This document shows, piece after piece, positions 52,795 to 62,058 of a DNA stretch of 64,000 bases (position 1 is its first letter; each line of letters starts with the position of its first letter). The position numbers and the translations under genes are program-made. The stretch is from NCBI RefSeq assembly GCF_006517275.1, contig NZ_CP041191.1:558001-622000 (forward strand). Direction: 5' to 3'. The notes below the pieces were generated by a model, which saw only the letters and a program-made list of their open reading frames with translations, ran no database searches and was not told the origin of the DNA. Source of the DNA: Labrenzia sp. PHM005 (GTDB taxonomy: Bacteria; Pseudomonadota; Alphaproteobacteria; Rhizobiales; Stappiaceae).

Positions 52795-53961
52795 ATGGAC
52801 ATCCAACTCTCGCCCGACCGCACAGCAATCCAAAGTGCCATTGCCAGCCTGTGCAGCCAGTTCAACGATGCTTATTGGTTGGAGAAGGACAAGACGGGAG
52901 GGTTCCCGGACGAATTTTTCCAGGCACTGGCCCAAGCCGGCTGGCTCGGCATCTGCATTCCTGAAGCCTACGGCGGAACCGGTCTCGGTATCACCGAAGC
53001 CGCCATCATGATGCGCACGATTGCCGAATCCGGGGCCGGGCTTTCCGGCGCGTCCGCCGTCCATATGAACATCTTCGGCCTGTCGCCTGTGGTCGTCTTT
53101 GGCACCGATGAACAAAAAAAGCGCATGCTGCCGCCGGTGGTTCAGGGGCGCGAACGCACTTGTTTTGCCGTGACTGAACCGAATACCGGACTGAACACCA
53201 CGCACCTAAAAACAGCGGCCAAACGTCAGGGGGACCGCTACCTGGTCAACGGCCAGAAGGTCTGGATTTCAACGGCTCAAGTGGCGGAAAAAATTCTGTT
53301 GCTCGCCCGGACCACACCACTGGAAGAGGTGACCAAGCCGACCCAGGGTCTCAGCCTGTTTTACACAGACTTCAACCGTGACCAGATCACGGTGCGCGAG
53401 ATCGACAAGATGGGCCGAAAAACGGTCGATTGTAACGAACTCTTCTTCGAAGACTTCGAAATCCCGGCAGACAATCTGATTGGGGAAGAAGGCGAAGGGT
53501 TCAAGGCCATCCTGCACGGGATGAACCCGGAACGGATCCTGATCGGCTCCGAGGCCATCGGCCTTGGCCATGCAGCACTGCGCAAGGCCTGCGGTTATGC
53601 CAAGGAACGTGTCGTATTCGACCGGCCCATCGGCCAGAACCAGGGCATCCAGCATCCTTTGGCACGCAATTGGATGATGCTGGAATCGGCCTGGCTGATG
53701 GCCCTGGAAGCAGCCCGTCAATATGACACAGGTCTCCCCTGTGGCCCGGCAGCCAACGCCACCAAATATCTTGGCTCTGAGGCGGGATTTGAAGCCTGCC
53801 AGCAAGCGGTCATGACCCATGGCGGTTTTGGCTATGCCCGCGAATATCATGTCGAGCGTTACATGCGTGAAGCCATGATCCCGCGCCTCGCCCCGGTCAG
53901 CCAGCAACTCATCCTTTGCCACATCGCTGAACGGGTTCTTGGGCTGCCCAAGTCCTATTGA
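52795..53961 (+). CDS. Acyl-CoA dehydrogenase, standard size
   Basis: A 388-residue flavoprotein. CFAVTEPNTGLNTTHLKTAA near residue 123 and YLVNGQKVWISTA near 150 are FAD and substrate motifs, and the C-terminal MTHGGFGYAREYHVERYMREAMIPRLAPVSQQL is typical. It introduces a double bond next to the thioester and passes electrons to ETF. It starts 8 bp after the CoA-transferase stop with GAGG upstream. One of four acyl-CoA dehydrogenases in the operon region. Confidence 0.88.
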   Translation: MDIQLSPDRTAIQSAIASLCSQFNDAYWLEKDKTGGFPDEFFQALAQAGWLGICIPEAYGGTGLGITEAAIMMRTIAESGAGLSGASAVHMNIFGLSPVVVFGTDEQKKRMLPPVVQGRERTCFAVTEPNTGLNTTHLKTAAKRQGDRYLVNGQKVWISTAQVAEKILLLARTTPLEEVTKPTQGLSLFYTDFNRDQITVREIDKMGRKTVDCNELFFEDFEIPADNLIGEEGEGFKAILHGMNPERILIGSEAIGLGHAALRKACGYAKERVVFDRPIGQNQGIQHPLARNWMMLESAWLMALEAARQYDTGLPCGPAANATKYLGSEAGFEACQQAVMTHGGFGYAREYHVERYMREAMIPRLAPVSQQLILCHIAERVLGLPKSY

Positions 53962-54001
53962 GCACCCGTGAATTTTGTCTCTTTTGATTGGAACTCTTCC
54001 C

Positions 54002-55792
54002 ATGAACATTCATACCGGCCAGCCCACCCAATTGCCGCTGTCAGACCTCGCAGAACTGGTCGCGCCGGATTGCCATGGGGCAAATTTCTTTGACACCGAC
54101 ACCAGCCTCAAGGGACTTCTAGCCCTCTACCTTCCTGATGACTTACGGGTGCATCTCTGGCCTCATTTGCAGGAGTTTGGTGCGCTGGTTGGCGATGAAA
54201 TCGACACGCTCTCTAGGATTGCCGACCGGCATGTGCCGGTCCTTCACCACCGGGATCCGCGCGGGCGCTTTGAAGACTGGATCGAGTTTCACCCGGCCTA
54301 CAAGCGCATGGAACAGATCACGTTCGGCGATTTCGCCATGGCCGGAATGACCGGAAAACCCGGCGTCTTCGGTTGGCCAGAACCGATGCCGCACACTGTC
54401 AAGTTCCTGTTCCAATATTTGTTGGGGCAATCGGAGTTTGGTCAGCTGTGTCCGATTTCCATGACCGAAACCACCGCCGCCATGATCCGGAAATTCGGTG
54501 ACGAGGCTCTCATAAAGCGGTTTTTTGACCGGTTGATCAGCCAAGACCCAAAGACCCGTATGGCTGGCGGGCAATTCATGACCGAGCGCCACGGCGGATC
54601 GGACGTATCCCAGCTCGCCGTCGATGCCCGCCATGAAGACGGCACCTGGCGGCTCTACGGCGAAAAATGGTTCTGTTCGGCAGCCGATGCGGATGTGGTT
54701 CTGGTCTTGGCCCGGCCCGAAGGGGCTCCTGCCGGAAACAAGGGCCTTGCCGTTTTCGCCCTGCCTAAAAGAATGGACGACGGCAGCCGAAACTCTTACC
54801 GGATCGTGCGTCTGAAAGATAAACTCGGCACGCTCTCCATGGCGTCTGGCGAAGTCGTTTTCGAAGGGGCCATCGCCTACCCGCTCGGCGATGTCGGGGC
54901 CAAGGAAAATCCCGGCCTGAAAATGATGATGAACCAGGTGTCGCTGTCACGCCTGTCTCATGGTGCCCGGGCGGCCTCCATGATGCGCCGCTGCCTCAAT
55001 GAGGCGTTGACCGTCGCCAAGAGCCGGACAGCATTTCGCGAAAAAATCATCGACAAACCGCTGTTGCGCCGCCAGCTGATGAAGCTCATGATCCCAACAG
55101 AACAAGCGCTGTCGATGACGCTTTATCTCGGTACGGTTCTGACAGCGGCTGGCAAGGGAGACAAACAGGCAGAACGGGTCGCCCGGATCCTGACCCCAGC
55201 GCACAAATACCGGACGGCCCGTGACAATATCCGGGTCGCGACCGGCGCCATGGAAGTGCGGGGCGGCAACGGCTACATCGAAGATTTCGTGAACGCCCGC
55301 CTGGTGCGCGACGCACACGTTGGCCTCCTCTGGGAGGGTACATCCAATATCAACGCCCTCGACATCACCACCCGTGCGATCGCAAAAGCCGAAGTCCATT
55401 TAGACCTGAAATCCGTCCTGCAGAAAATGATGGATGAGTGCGATGCACTGCCGGAAACCTTCGGCAAGACACTTCGCGACACACTCACCCGTTCTCTTGA
55501 TATGGCAGAGACAATCGCCCGGAGCGGTGATGAAACATTAGCTCGCAAAGCCGCGAGTGCTGTCTATCACTCTGCAACCGCCGTTTTGCTTGCCTGCGAG
55601 GGCGCCAAACTCGGCGCTACTGGCGGGGATGCCCGCCGCCTGTTGATGGCCCGCATGGTGATCGACCATCGCCTGGCGCCGCAAGACCCACTGTCCATCG
55701 GTGACAGCGCCTTTGAAACAGCCGCAACCGATTGCCTTTTAAACGACGACGCCGTGCCGCTCGAACGCGCTTCCGACGTTCTCAATCTCTGA
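54002..55792 (+). CDS. Large AidB-like acyl-CoA dehydrogenase, first tandem copy
   Basis: A 596-residue protein. GQFMTERHGGSDVSQLAVDA near residue 188, GEKWFCSAADADVVLVLARP near 220, and DGSRNSYRIVRLKDKLGTLSMAS near 262 match the AidB group of acyl-CoA dehydrogenases. It is longer than E. coli AidB, with an extended helical C-terminus (about 480-596). AidB binds FAD and DNA in E. coli, but in this operon a catabolic dehydrogenase role is more likely. It is clearly paralogous to the next gene over its whole length. Confidence 0.82.
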   Translation: MNIHTGQPTQLPLSDLAELVAPDCHGANFFDTDTSLKGLLALYLPDDLRVHLWPHLQEFGALVGDEIDTLSRIADRHVPVLHHRDPRGRFEDWIEFHPAYKRMEQITFGDFAMAGMTGKPGVFGWPEPMPHTVKFLFQYLLGQSEFGQLCPISMTETTAAMIRKFGDEALIKRFFDRLISQDPKTRMAGGQFMTERHGGSDVSQLAVDARHEDGTWRLYGEKWFCSAADADVVLVLARPEGAPAGNKGLAVFALPKRMDDGSRNSYRIVRLKDKLGTLSMASGEVVFEGAIAYPLGDVGAKENPGLKMMMNQVSLSRLSHGARAASMMRRCLNEALTVAKSRTAFREKIIDKPLLRRQLMKLMIPTEQALSMTLYLGTVLTAAGKGDKQAERVARILTPAHKYRTARDNIRVATGAMEVRGGNGYIEDFVNARLVRDAHVGLLWEGTSNINALDITTRAIAKAEVHLDLKSVLQKMMDECDALPETFGKTLRDTLTRSLDMAETIARSGDETLARKAASAVYHSATAVLLACEGAKLGATGGDARRLLMARMVIDHRLAPQDPLSIGDSAFETAATDCLLNDDAVPLERASDVLNL

Positions 55793-55854
55793 CGACTTGC
55801 TCCGTTTTCCGGTTTCATTCGAACCGGCCAAGATCCGATAGGAAGGATTCAAAC

Positions 55855-57642
55855 ATGAATATTCAACCACAACATCACACCTTGCCGACTGCCGAACTTG
55901 CCAATCTTGTTGCTCCAGACTGCCATGGCCTCAACTTCTATGATCTCGACAAGGGCCTCCAGGACCTGTTGACGCTCTATTTGCCGGATGATCTGCGGCA
56001 GCACCTGCAGCCGCACCTGGAAAAGTTCGGCGCATTGGTCGGTGATGAGGTCGACGATTGGTCGCGTATGGCCGACAAACACCAGCCGGTCCTGCATCAT
56101 CGGGACCCGCGCGGCCGCTTTGAAGACTGGATTGAATTCCATCCGGCTTACCGCAACATGGAAGATGTTGCCCTTGGCGATTATGGCCTCGCAGCGATGA
56201 TCCATAAACCGGGTGTGTTCGGCTGGGACAAACCGATGTCGCACACCGTGAAGTTCATCTTCCAATACATTTTCGGCCAGTCGGAATTTGGTCAGCTCTG
56301 CCCAATTTCGGCAACGGAAACCACCGCGACGCTGATTAAGGACTATGGAGACGAGGCTACCAAGGCCCGATTCTATGACCGCTTGATCAGTCAAGACACG
56401 AAAACGATGCTCAAGGGTGCTCAGTTTATGACCGAGCGCACCGGCGGATCGGACGTCTCTAATATCCAGCTGGAAGCCCGCTTCGAAGACGGAAACTGGA
56501 AGCTCTATGGCGAAAAATGGTTCTGCTCTTGCACTGACGGCGATGTCGCGCTGCTGCTCGCCCGCCCGCAAGGCGCACCGGCAGGCAATAAGGGCCTCGG
56601 GCTATTTGCCCTGCCGCGCCGCCTAGATGATGGCAGCCGCAACGATTACCGGATCGTGCGCCTCAAAAACAAACTCGGCAGCCGGTCTATGGCCTCCGGC
56701 GAAATTGTCTTCAATGGCGCCGTGGCTTATCCGCTGGGTGAAGTCGGCCCGCACGAAAACCGCGGCCTGAAAATGATGATGGACCAGGTGTCCCTGTCAC
56801 GCCTGTCTCACGGCTGCCGCGCTGCGGCGATGATGCGCCGATGCCTGAACGAGGCAATGGTGACGGCTCAAAACCGTCACGCTTTTCAGGAAAAAATCAT
56901 CGATAAACCGCTTCTGCGGCGCCAGCTGATGAAACTGATGCTGCCGACCGAACAGGCTCTTTCGATCACGCTCTATCTCGGCAATCAGATCACGCTGGCG
57001 GAAGCGGGTGACGAACGCGCGAAAATGATTACCCGGATCCTAACCCCGGCCCACAAATACCGGACCGCCCGCGACAATGTTCGTGTCGCAACCGGTGCCA
57101 TGGAGGTGCGTGGCGGCAATGGTTACATCGAGGATTTTGTCAATGCCCGCCTGGTTCGCGATTCCCATCTTGGCGTCCTTTGGGAAGGCACGTCCAACAT
57201 CAACTCGCTCGACATCACAACGCGTGCGATTGCCAAGGTCGGCGCTCACAAGGATCTGAAAGACGAGCTGATGGATCAGATCGACAACAGTTCCGAAATG
57301 CCGGGCCAGTTCAAGGGCGAGCTACGCAGCACCGTTCAGCAGGCGATCGACTTTGCCGAAGACGTGGCCATGAGCGGTAACCAGACCCTGGCCCGAAAGG
57401 CCTCGAGCGCGGTCTACAATTCAGCGACAGCCACGCTTTTGGCTACAGAAGGCAGCGCACTTGGCGCGGCGGGCCGCGATGCCCGGCGGTTGTTGCTGGC
57501 CCGGATGGTGATCGACTATCGTCTGCGTGCACAAGATCCGCTGAAAGTTGGTGAAACCGGCTTTGAAAAAGCAGCGACGGACCTGCTGTTGTCGGACGCT
57601 CCAGTGTCGCTCGACACCGCCACCGACGTGCTGACGCAGTAA
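55855..57642 (+). CDS. Large AidB-like acyl-CoA dehydrogenase, second tandem copy
   Basis: A 595-residue paralogue of the preceding gene, with the same motifs: GAQFMTERTGGSDVSNIQLEA, GEKWFCSCTDGDVALLLARP and DGSRNDYRIVRLKNKLGSRSMAS. Long blocks are identical, for example VATGAMEVRGGNGYIEDFVN. GGAAGG precedes the ATG at 55855. The two copies differ most in the N-terminal 15 residues, at the loop after KWFCS and in the C-terminal domain. A heteromeric enzyme or two substrates are both possible. Confidence 0.82.
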   Translation: MNIQPQHHTLPTAELANLVAPDCHGLNFYDLDKGLQDLLTLYLPDDLRQHLQPHLEKFGALVGDEVDDWSRMADKHQPVLHHRDPRGRFEDWIEFHPAYRNMEDVALGDYGLAAMIHKPGVFGWDKPMSHTVKFIFQYIFGQSEFGQLCPISATETTATLIKDYGDEATKARFYDRLISQDTKTMLKGAQFMTERTGGSDVSNIQLEARFEDGNWKLYGEKWFCSCTDGDVALLLARPQGAPAGNKGLGLFALPRRLDDGSRNDYRIVRLKNKLGSRSMASGEIVFNGAVAYPLGEVGPHENRGLKMMMDQVSLSRLSHGCRAAAMMRRCLNEAMVTAQNRHAFQEKIIDKPLLRRQLMKLMLPTEQALSITLYLGNQITLAEAGDERAKMITRILTPAHKYRTARDNVRVATGAMEVRGGNGYIEDFVNARLVRDSHLGVLWEGTSNINSLDITTRAIAKVGAHKDLKDELMDQIDNSSEMPGQFKGELRSTVQQAIDFAEDVAMSGNQTLARKASSAVYNSATATLLATEGSALGAAGRDARRLLLARMVIDYRLRAQDPLKVGETGFEKAATDLLLSDAPVSLDTATDVLTQ

Positions 57643-57679
57643 GAGTAAACTTGGGCGCAAAGGCAAAGAAGGCACAGCG

Positions 57680-57803
57680 GTCATCCCCGGCATAGCGAAG
57701 CGAAGACCGGGGATCCACTCGTTTGCAGAGCCTTACCGAAACCTACCCAATGGTGCGGCAAACGGAACTGCGCGTAGATCCCCGCTCATGGGCGGGGATG
57801 ACC
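57680..57803. repeat. Palindromic intergenic repeat, two hairpins
   Basis: ATCCCCGG / CCGGGGAT (57683-57690, 57707-57714) and ATCCCCGC / GCGGGGAT (57778-57785, 57792-57799) form two hairpins. The outer GTCATCCCC and GGGGATGAC make one larger imperfect palindrome. It resembles the scattered repeat class seen at 10837. It lies inside the 273-bp gap between the AidB-like gene and the second CoA-transferase and may split the operon. Confidence 0.65.
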
Positions 57804-57915
57804 TGATGGAAAAGCCTTGCAGGCATCAGACCAACCATCCCAGCTTCTTGGGTTGGCGGCAATTTGTCCGCCGGGCCTTCGAACAGAATAATAAACAACT
57901 GGAACAGCACCGCAG

Positions 57916-59109
57916 ATGACATCAACCACACCAAAACCGCTCGACGGCGTCCGGGTCCTTGATCTGACCAGGATCATCTCTGGGCCTTATTGCACGCGGC
58001 TGCTTGCAGACTGCGGTGCGGAGGTTTTGAAGATCGAACCGGCCGGCGGTGAACACATGCGGGTCAAAGAACCGCTGCGCGCAGGTAAAAGCACCTATTT
58101 CGGTCATTTCAACGCCGGCAAAAAAAGCATTGAGATCGACTTCCGCTCTGAAGAGGATTTGGGTGCCATCCGCAAACTTGCCGCCTCCTGCGATGTCGTG
58201 GTGGAAAACTTCCGCCCAGGTGTCGTGCAGGACTTGGGACTGGATTTCCTAACCTTGTCCGCAGGCCGCAAGGATCTCGTCTATTGCTCCATTTCCGGTT
58301 TCGGTCAGACCGGGCCGCGTTCGCGCCATCCTGCTTATGCGCCAATCCTGCATGCCCTATCCGGCCACGACCTGGCCGCCATGACCTACGCCGAAGACGT
58401 CGGCAAACCGTTCCGCACCGGTATTTGGTATGCCGATCTCATCGGTGGGCTCTTTGCCTTCAGTGCGATCCAGACAGCCCTCATCGGCCAGCTGCGTCAT
58501 GGAACCGGGCAGTACATCGACGTTGCGTTGATGGACAGCATGATCAACTTGCTGGTTCTGGAAATGCAGGAAGTGCAAACACCAAGTTCCTTCGACCGCT
58601 GGCTGGCTACACCGGTCAAGGCGTCAGACGGACATGTCATCGCTGTTCCAATCACCGGCCGCATTTTTGAGCGGCTCGCCGATCTTCTGGATCACCCGGA
58701 GTGGAAAGACGATGCCCGCTTCAACACCCAATTGGAACGGGAAAGGAACTGGCCGGTGCTGATGGCGCTGGTGGAAGACTGGACCAAGGTCCGCACCGCC
58801 GCCGAGTGCGAAATCGCACTCATGGGGGCAGGTATTCCTTGCGCCCGCTATCAAACCGTGGCCGAGGCGATCAAAGACGAACAAGTCACGGCCCGCGAAT
58901 TGATGACAGACGTTGGAACCGGCCCAGAAGCCTTCAAGGTTGCCAACCTGCCGTTCCTGTTTGCCGGTGCCCCTCTGCCGGTGGGCTCCCATGTGCCGGC
59001 GGTCGGCGAACACACCGGCGCGGTCCTGGACCCGGTCCGCGGCACCGCCGTTCCGGGTGTTACGACCGCAAACGGAGCCAAGGGATCACAAGAGGCCAGC
59101 CATGTCTGA
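57916..59109 (+). CDS. Second family III CoA-transferase (CaiB/BaiF)
   Basis: A 397-residue enzyme with PLDGVRVLDLTRIISGPYCTRLLADCGAEVLKIEPAGGEHMR at the N-terminus and SISGFGQTGPRSRHPAYAPILHALSG near residue 118. It is a distant paralogue of the enzyme at 51569. In the family an aspartate forms the acyl intermediate; in this protein the equivalent region reads AYAPILHALSG, and an obvious Asp at the same place as AYDDLIQG in the first copy is not seen. Its gene overlaps the ligase gene by 8 bp. Confidence 0.85.
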   Translation: MTSTTPKPLDGVRVLDLTRIISGPYCTRLLADCGAEVLKIEPAGGEHMRVKEPLRAGKSTYFGHFNAGKKSIEIDFRSEEDLGAIRKLAASCDVVVENFRPGVVQDLGLDFLTLSAGRKDLVYCSISGFGQTGPRSRHPAYAPILHALSGHDLAAMTYAEDVGKPFRTGIWYADLIGGLFAFSAIQTALIGQLRHGTGQYIDVALMDSMINLLVLEMQEVQTPSSFDRWLATPVKASDGHVIAVPITGRIFERLADLLDHPEWKDDARFNTQLERERNWPVLMALVEDWTKVRTAAECEIALMGAGIPCARYQTVAEAIKDEQVTARELMTDVGTGPEAFKVANLPFLFAGAPLPVGSHVPAVGEHTGAVLDPVRGTAVPGVTTANGAKGSQEASHV

Positions 59110-60649
59110 CACACTTTTGTTCAGTGGTGCGCGAACAAGCAAACGCTCAGAGTGCGAGGCCCGTGCGCTGAAAGCTGCGTCCGGATTGCGCGATTATGGC
59201 ATTGAGCGCGGCGACCGGATCGCGCTCTTGCTGCGCAACGATGTTGCTTTCTTCGAGGCGACGCGAGCTGCGACTTTACTGGGTGCCAGCCCGGTCGCCG
59301 TCAATTGGCACCTGGCGCCGCCGGAAGTGGCGTATGTTTTGGAGGATTCAGGCGCAAAAGTGCTGATTGCTCATACGGATCTGCTGCAGCTTCTGGGCAA
59401 CGCCATTCCCTCCGGCATCCTCGTCCTGAAAGTTGAAACACCGCCGGAGTTGCTGGCGGCTTATCGGCACCCCCCGGCTGTGCAGGATGCGGCAATTGAT
59501 GCAGTGGCTTTCGATGACTTCATCGGATCACACCCGCCGCTGACCGAGCCGTGCCGGGATTTCACCGACACGATGACCTACACCTCCGGCACCACGGGCA
59601 AACCGAAAGGCGTTTTGAAACTACCGCAAGCTCCGGATCTGGCAAAAGAATTCCTTGCCGTGCGGGATCGGCTCTATGGCATCAAACCGGGCATCCGGGC
59701 CCTAATTTGCGGTCCGCTGTATCATGGGGCCCCCAACTCCTTCGGTACGCGCACCTATGCCGTTGCCGACAAGGTTTTCCTGATGCCGCGCTTTGACGCA
59801 GAAGACTTTCTGGCGATGGTGGAACAGGAGCAGATCACAACAGTTTTCATGGTGCCGACCATGTTCGCCCGGCTCCTGAAACTGCCGGAGGACATCAGGG
59901 ACCGCTATGACGTATCCTCCCTGGAGTATATCGTCACAGCGGCTGCGCACTGTCCGCCAGAGGTTAAGGCCGCCATGCAGGCCTGGTTCGGACCGGTCAT
60001 CTATGAGTTTTATGCCGGCACCGAACAGAACTACGTCACCTACTGCACACCGAAAGACAGCTTGCGGAAACCGGGCACGGTTGGCCGGGCACTCGCCGGT
60101 GTAACCATGCGGATCGTCGATGAGAATCGTCAGGACCTGCCCGTTGGGACGCCCGGTGAAATCGTGTCACGGCTCGAGACCGCACCGGAGTTCACCTATG
60201 CCAACAATCCGGCGGCTCGCCAGGACCTCGATGTCGACGGCCTGATCGCCACCGGTGATATCGGTTATCTAGATGAAGACGGGTATCTGTTTTTGTGCGA
60301 CCGGGCCAAGGACATGGTGATCTCTGGCGGCGTCAATATCTATCCGGCCGAGATCGAAGCGGAGCTGCATGCCATGCCGGGCGTTGCCGATTGCGCGATC
60401 TTCGGTGTACCCGATCCCGACTATGGCGAAGCGTTAATGGCGGTTGTCCACCCGGCAGGAGAAGGCACGCTCACCGCAGAGCAGGTCATGACTTACCTGA
60501 AAGAACGGCTGGCTGGGTTCAAAGTGCCACGGCGCATTGAGTTCAGAAGCGATCTGCCCCGCGATGATTCCGGCAAGATCTACAAACGCAAACTCCGCGA
60601 TCCCTACTGGGCCGCGGAACAGGCCGCCCCGGCAAAAGCAGCCAGCTGA
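59102..60649 (+). CDS. AMP-forming acyl-CoA ligase (CaiC/FadD-like)
   Basis: A 515-residue adenylate-forming enzyme. The phosphate-binding loop YTSGTTGKPKGV starts near residue 160. YEFYAGTEQ (about 302), GYLDEDGYLFLCDRAKDMVISGGVNIYPAEIE (about 388-419) and the C-terminal lysine region RDDSGKIYKRKLRD are complete. It activates a carboxylic acid to its CoA ester with ATP. The ATG at 59102 lies inside the CoA-transferase gene; a longer frame from 58913 overlaps it and is unlikely. The substrate is unknown. Confidence 0.9.
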   Translation: MSDTLLFSGARTSKRSECEARALKAASGLRDYGIERGDRIALLLRNDVAFFEATRAATLLGASPVAVNWHLAPPEVAYVLEDSGAKVLIAHTDLLQLLGNAIPSGILVLKVETPPELLAAYRHPPAVQDAAIDAVAFDDFIGSHPPLTEPCRDFTDTMTYTSGTTGKPKGVLKLPQAPDLAKEFLAVRDRLYGIKPGIRALICGPLYHGAPNSFGTRTYAVADKVFLMPRFDAEDFLAMVEQEQITTVFMVPTMFARLLKLPEDIRDRYDVSSLEYIVTAAAHCPPEVKAAMQAWFGPVIYEFYAGTEQNYVTYCTPKDSLRKPGTVGRALAGVTMRIVDENRQDLPVGTPGEIVSRLETAPEFTYANNPAARQDLDVDGLIATGDIGYLDEDGYLFLCDRAKDMVISGGVNIYPAEIEAELHAMPGVADCAIFGVPDPDYGEALMAVVHPAGEGTLTAEQVMTYLKERLAGFKVPRRIEFRSDLPRDDSGKIYKRKLRDPYWAAEQAAPAKAAS

Positions 60650-60722
60650 CCTTTTCTATTTAACAAACGCGAAGCAGGGTCCGCCATGCTTCGGTTCATA
60701 TTGACCATCGAAAGCAACACAC

Positions 60723-61886
60723 ATGGACTTTACCCTCACCGAAGAACAAACCGCCCTGCAGGAAACGGTGCGCCGCTTTGCGCAAAGCGAGTTGCCGGAC
60801 ATTGCCCGGCATGTCGAAGAGACCGACGAATCCCCAAGCCAGGAGGTTATGCACCGGTTCGCAGAGCTTGGCCTTCTCGGCGTCAATCTGCCGGAAGCCT
60901 ATGGCGGCGGCGGAATGAGCCACTTCGAGGCCGTTCTGGTTCTCGAAGAAGTTGCCAAAATCTCTATCGGTGTGGCCTTCCCGATCTTTGAATCCTGCTT
61001 CGGACCGGCTTTGGCGATCGCCAATTTCGCCCCGGAAGCCATGCGCCAGAAGATTCTACCGAAAGTCTGTTCCGGTGACGTGATTGTGGCGGTATCCATG
61101 TCAGAGCCGGGGGCCGGCTCCGCGCTCACCGATCTGACCACAAAGGGCCGCATCGACGGAGACCGGGTAATTGTGAACGGTCAGAAACGCTGGTGTTCAG
61201 GTGCGGGGCATTCCGATGCTTATGTGGTGTATTGCCGGTTGTCCGACGAACCGGGCGCCAAGGGCATCGGCGCTGTTCTGGTCGAAAAGGGCACGGACGG
61301 ATTCACATTCGGCAAGCGCGAGCACCATATGGGGTTCCGGGGTGTCCATAGCGCAGACATGTATTTTGATGACGTCAGTGTCCCAGCGGAAAATATCATC
61401 GTACCGGCAGGTGGTTTCCGCAAACTGATGGAAGCCTTCGACCTGGAGCGCTGCGGCAACACAACCATGAGTCTTGCTTGTGCCCAGTCGGCTTTCGACT
61501 ACGTTCTGGACTATGTTCAGGATCGCGAACAATTCGGCAAGCAGATCATCGATTTCCAGGCCGTCCAGTTGCAGATTGCTGAAATGAAAATGAAGCTGGA
61601 TGCGGCGCGCCTCTTGCTTTACCGGGCCGTCGTCAATGCCGAAAGCGGTTTGCCGTCGGTCGGCGAAAGCTCGATTGCCAAGTGTTTTGCCAATGAAATG
61701 ACCCGCGAAGTGACCGGCAAGGCCATGCAGTTGATGGGTGGCTACGGCTATTCGCGCGAATACCCGATAGAACAGAAAATGCGCGACAGCTGGGGCTGGG
61801 GCATCGCCGGTGGGTCCATCGACATCCAGAAAACCAACATTGCCAGCGCGCTTGTCGGCCGCCGGTTCAACCAACGAGCAAAATAG
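60723..61886 (+). CDS. Acyl-CoA dehydrogenase, standard size, last gene of the operon
   Basis: A 387-residue flavoprotein. MDFTLTEEQTALQETVRRFA at the start, VAVSMSEPGAGSALTDLTT near residue 122, VNGQKRWCSGAG near 151 and AMQLMGGYGYSREYPIEQKMRDSWGW near 335 are family motifs. The glycine-rich MGGYGYSREYPIE segment binds FAD of the neighbouring subunit. It follows the ligase by 73 bp and is followed by a strong terminator. Confidence 0.88.
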   Translation: MDFTLTEEQTALQETVRRFAQSELPDIARHVEETDESPSQEVMHRFAELGLLGVNLPEAYGGGGMSHFEAVLVLEEVAKISIGVAFPIFESCFGPALAIANFAPEAMRQKILPKVCSGDVIVAVSMSEPGAGSALTDLTTKGRIDGDRVIVNGQKRWCSGAGHSDAYVVYCRLSDEPGAKGIGAVLVEKGTDGFTFGKREHHMGFRGVHSADMYFDDVSVPAENIIVPAGGFRKLMEAFDLERCGNTTMSLACAQSAFDYVLDYVQDREQFGKQIIDFQAVQLQIAEMKMKLDAARLLLYRAVVNAESGLPSVGESSIAKCFANEMTREVTGKAMQLMGGYGYSREYPIEQKMRDSWGWGIAGGSIDIQKTNIASALVGRRFNQRAK

Positions 61887-61895
61887 GGTTTTGGG

Positions 61896-61928
61896 CGGAG
61901 TTTTTTGTCAAAAAAACTCCGTTCTTTT
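61896..61928 (+). terminator. Rho-independent terminator of the acyl-CoA operon
   Basis: CGGAGTTTTTT (61896-61906) pairs with AAAAAACTCCG (61911-61921), followed by TTCTTTTT. It lies 10 bp after the last dehydrogenase stop. Confidence 0.85.
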
Positions 61929-62058
61929 TGGCCCGGTCTGTTTCAAGCTATTTTATTGGCATCGTATTCTCACGCGTACAATCCACCAAAGCGCTTCTAG
62001 CTGTATCCGGCAGGCGACAATTTTTCCGATTATCCTACTTGCCAATCCAGAGGCCGCG

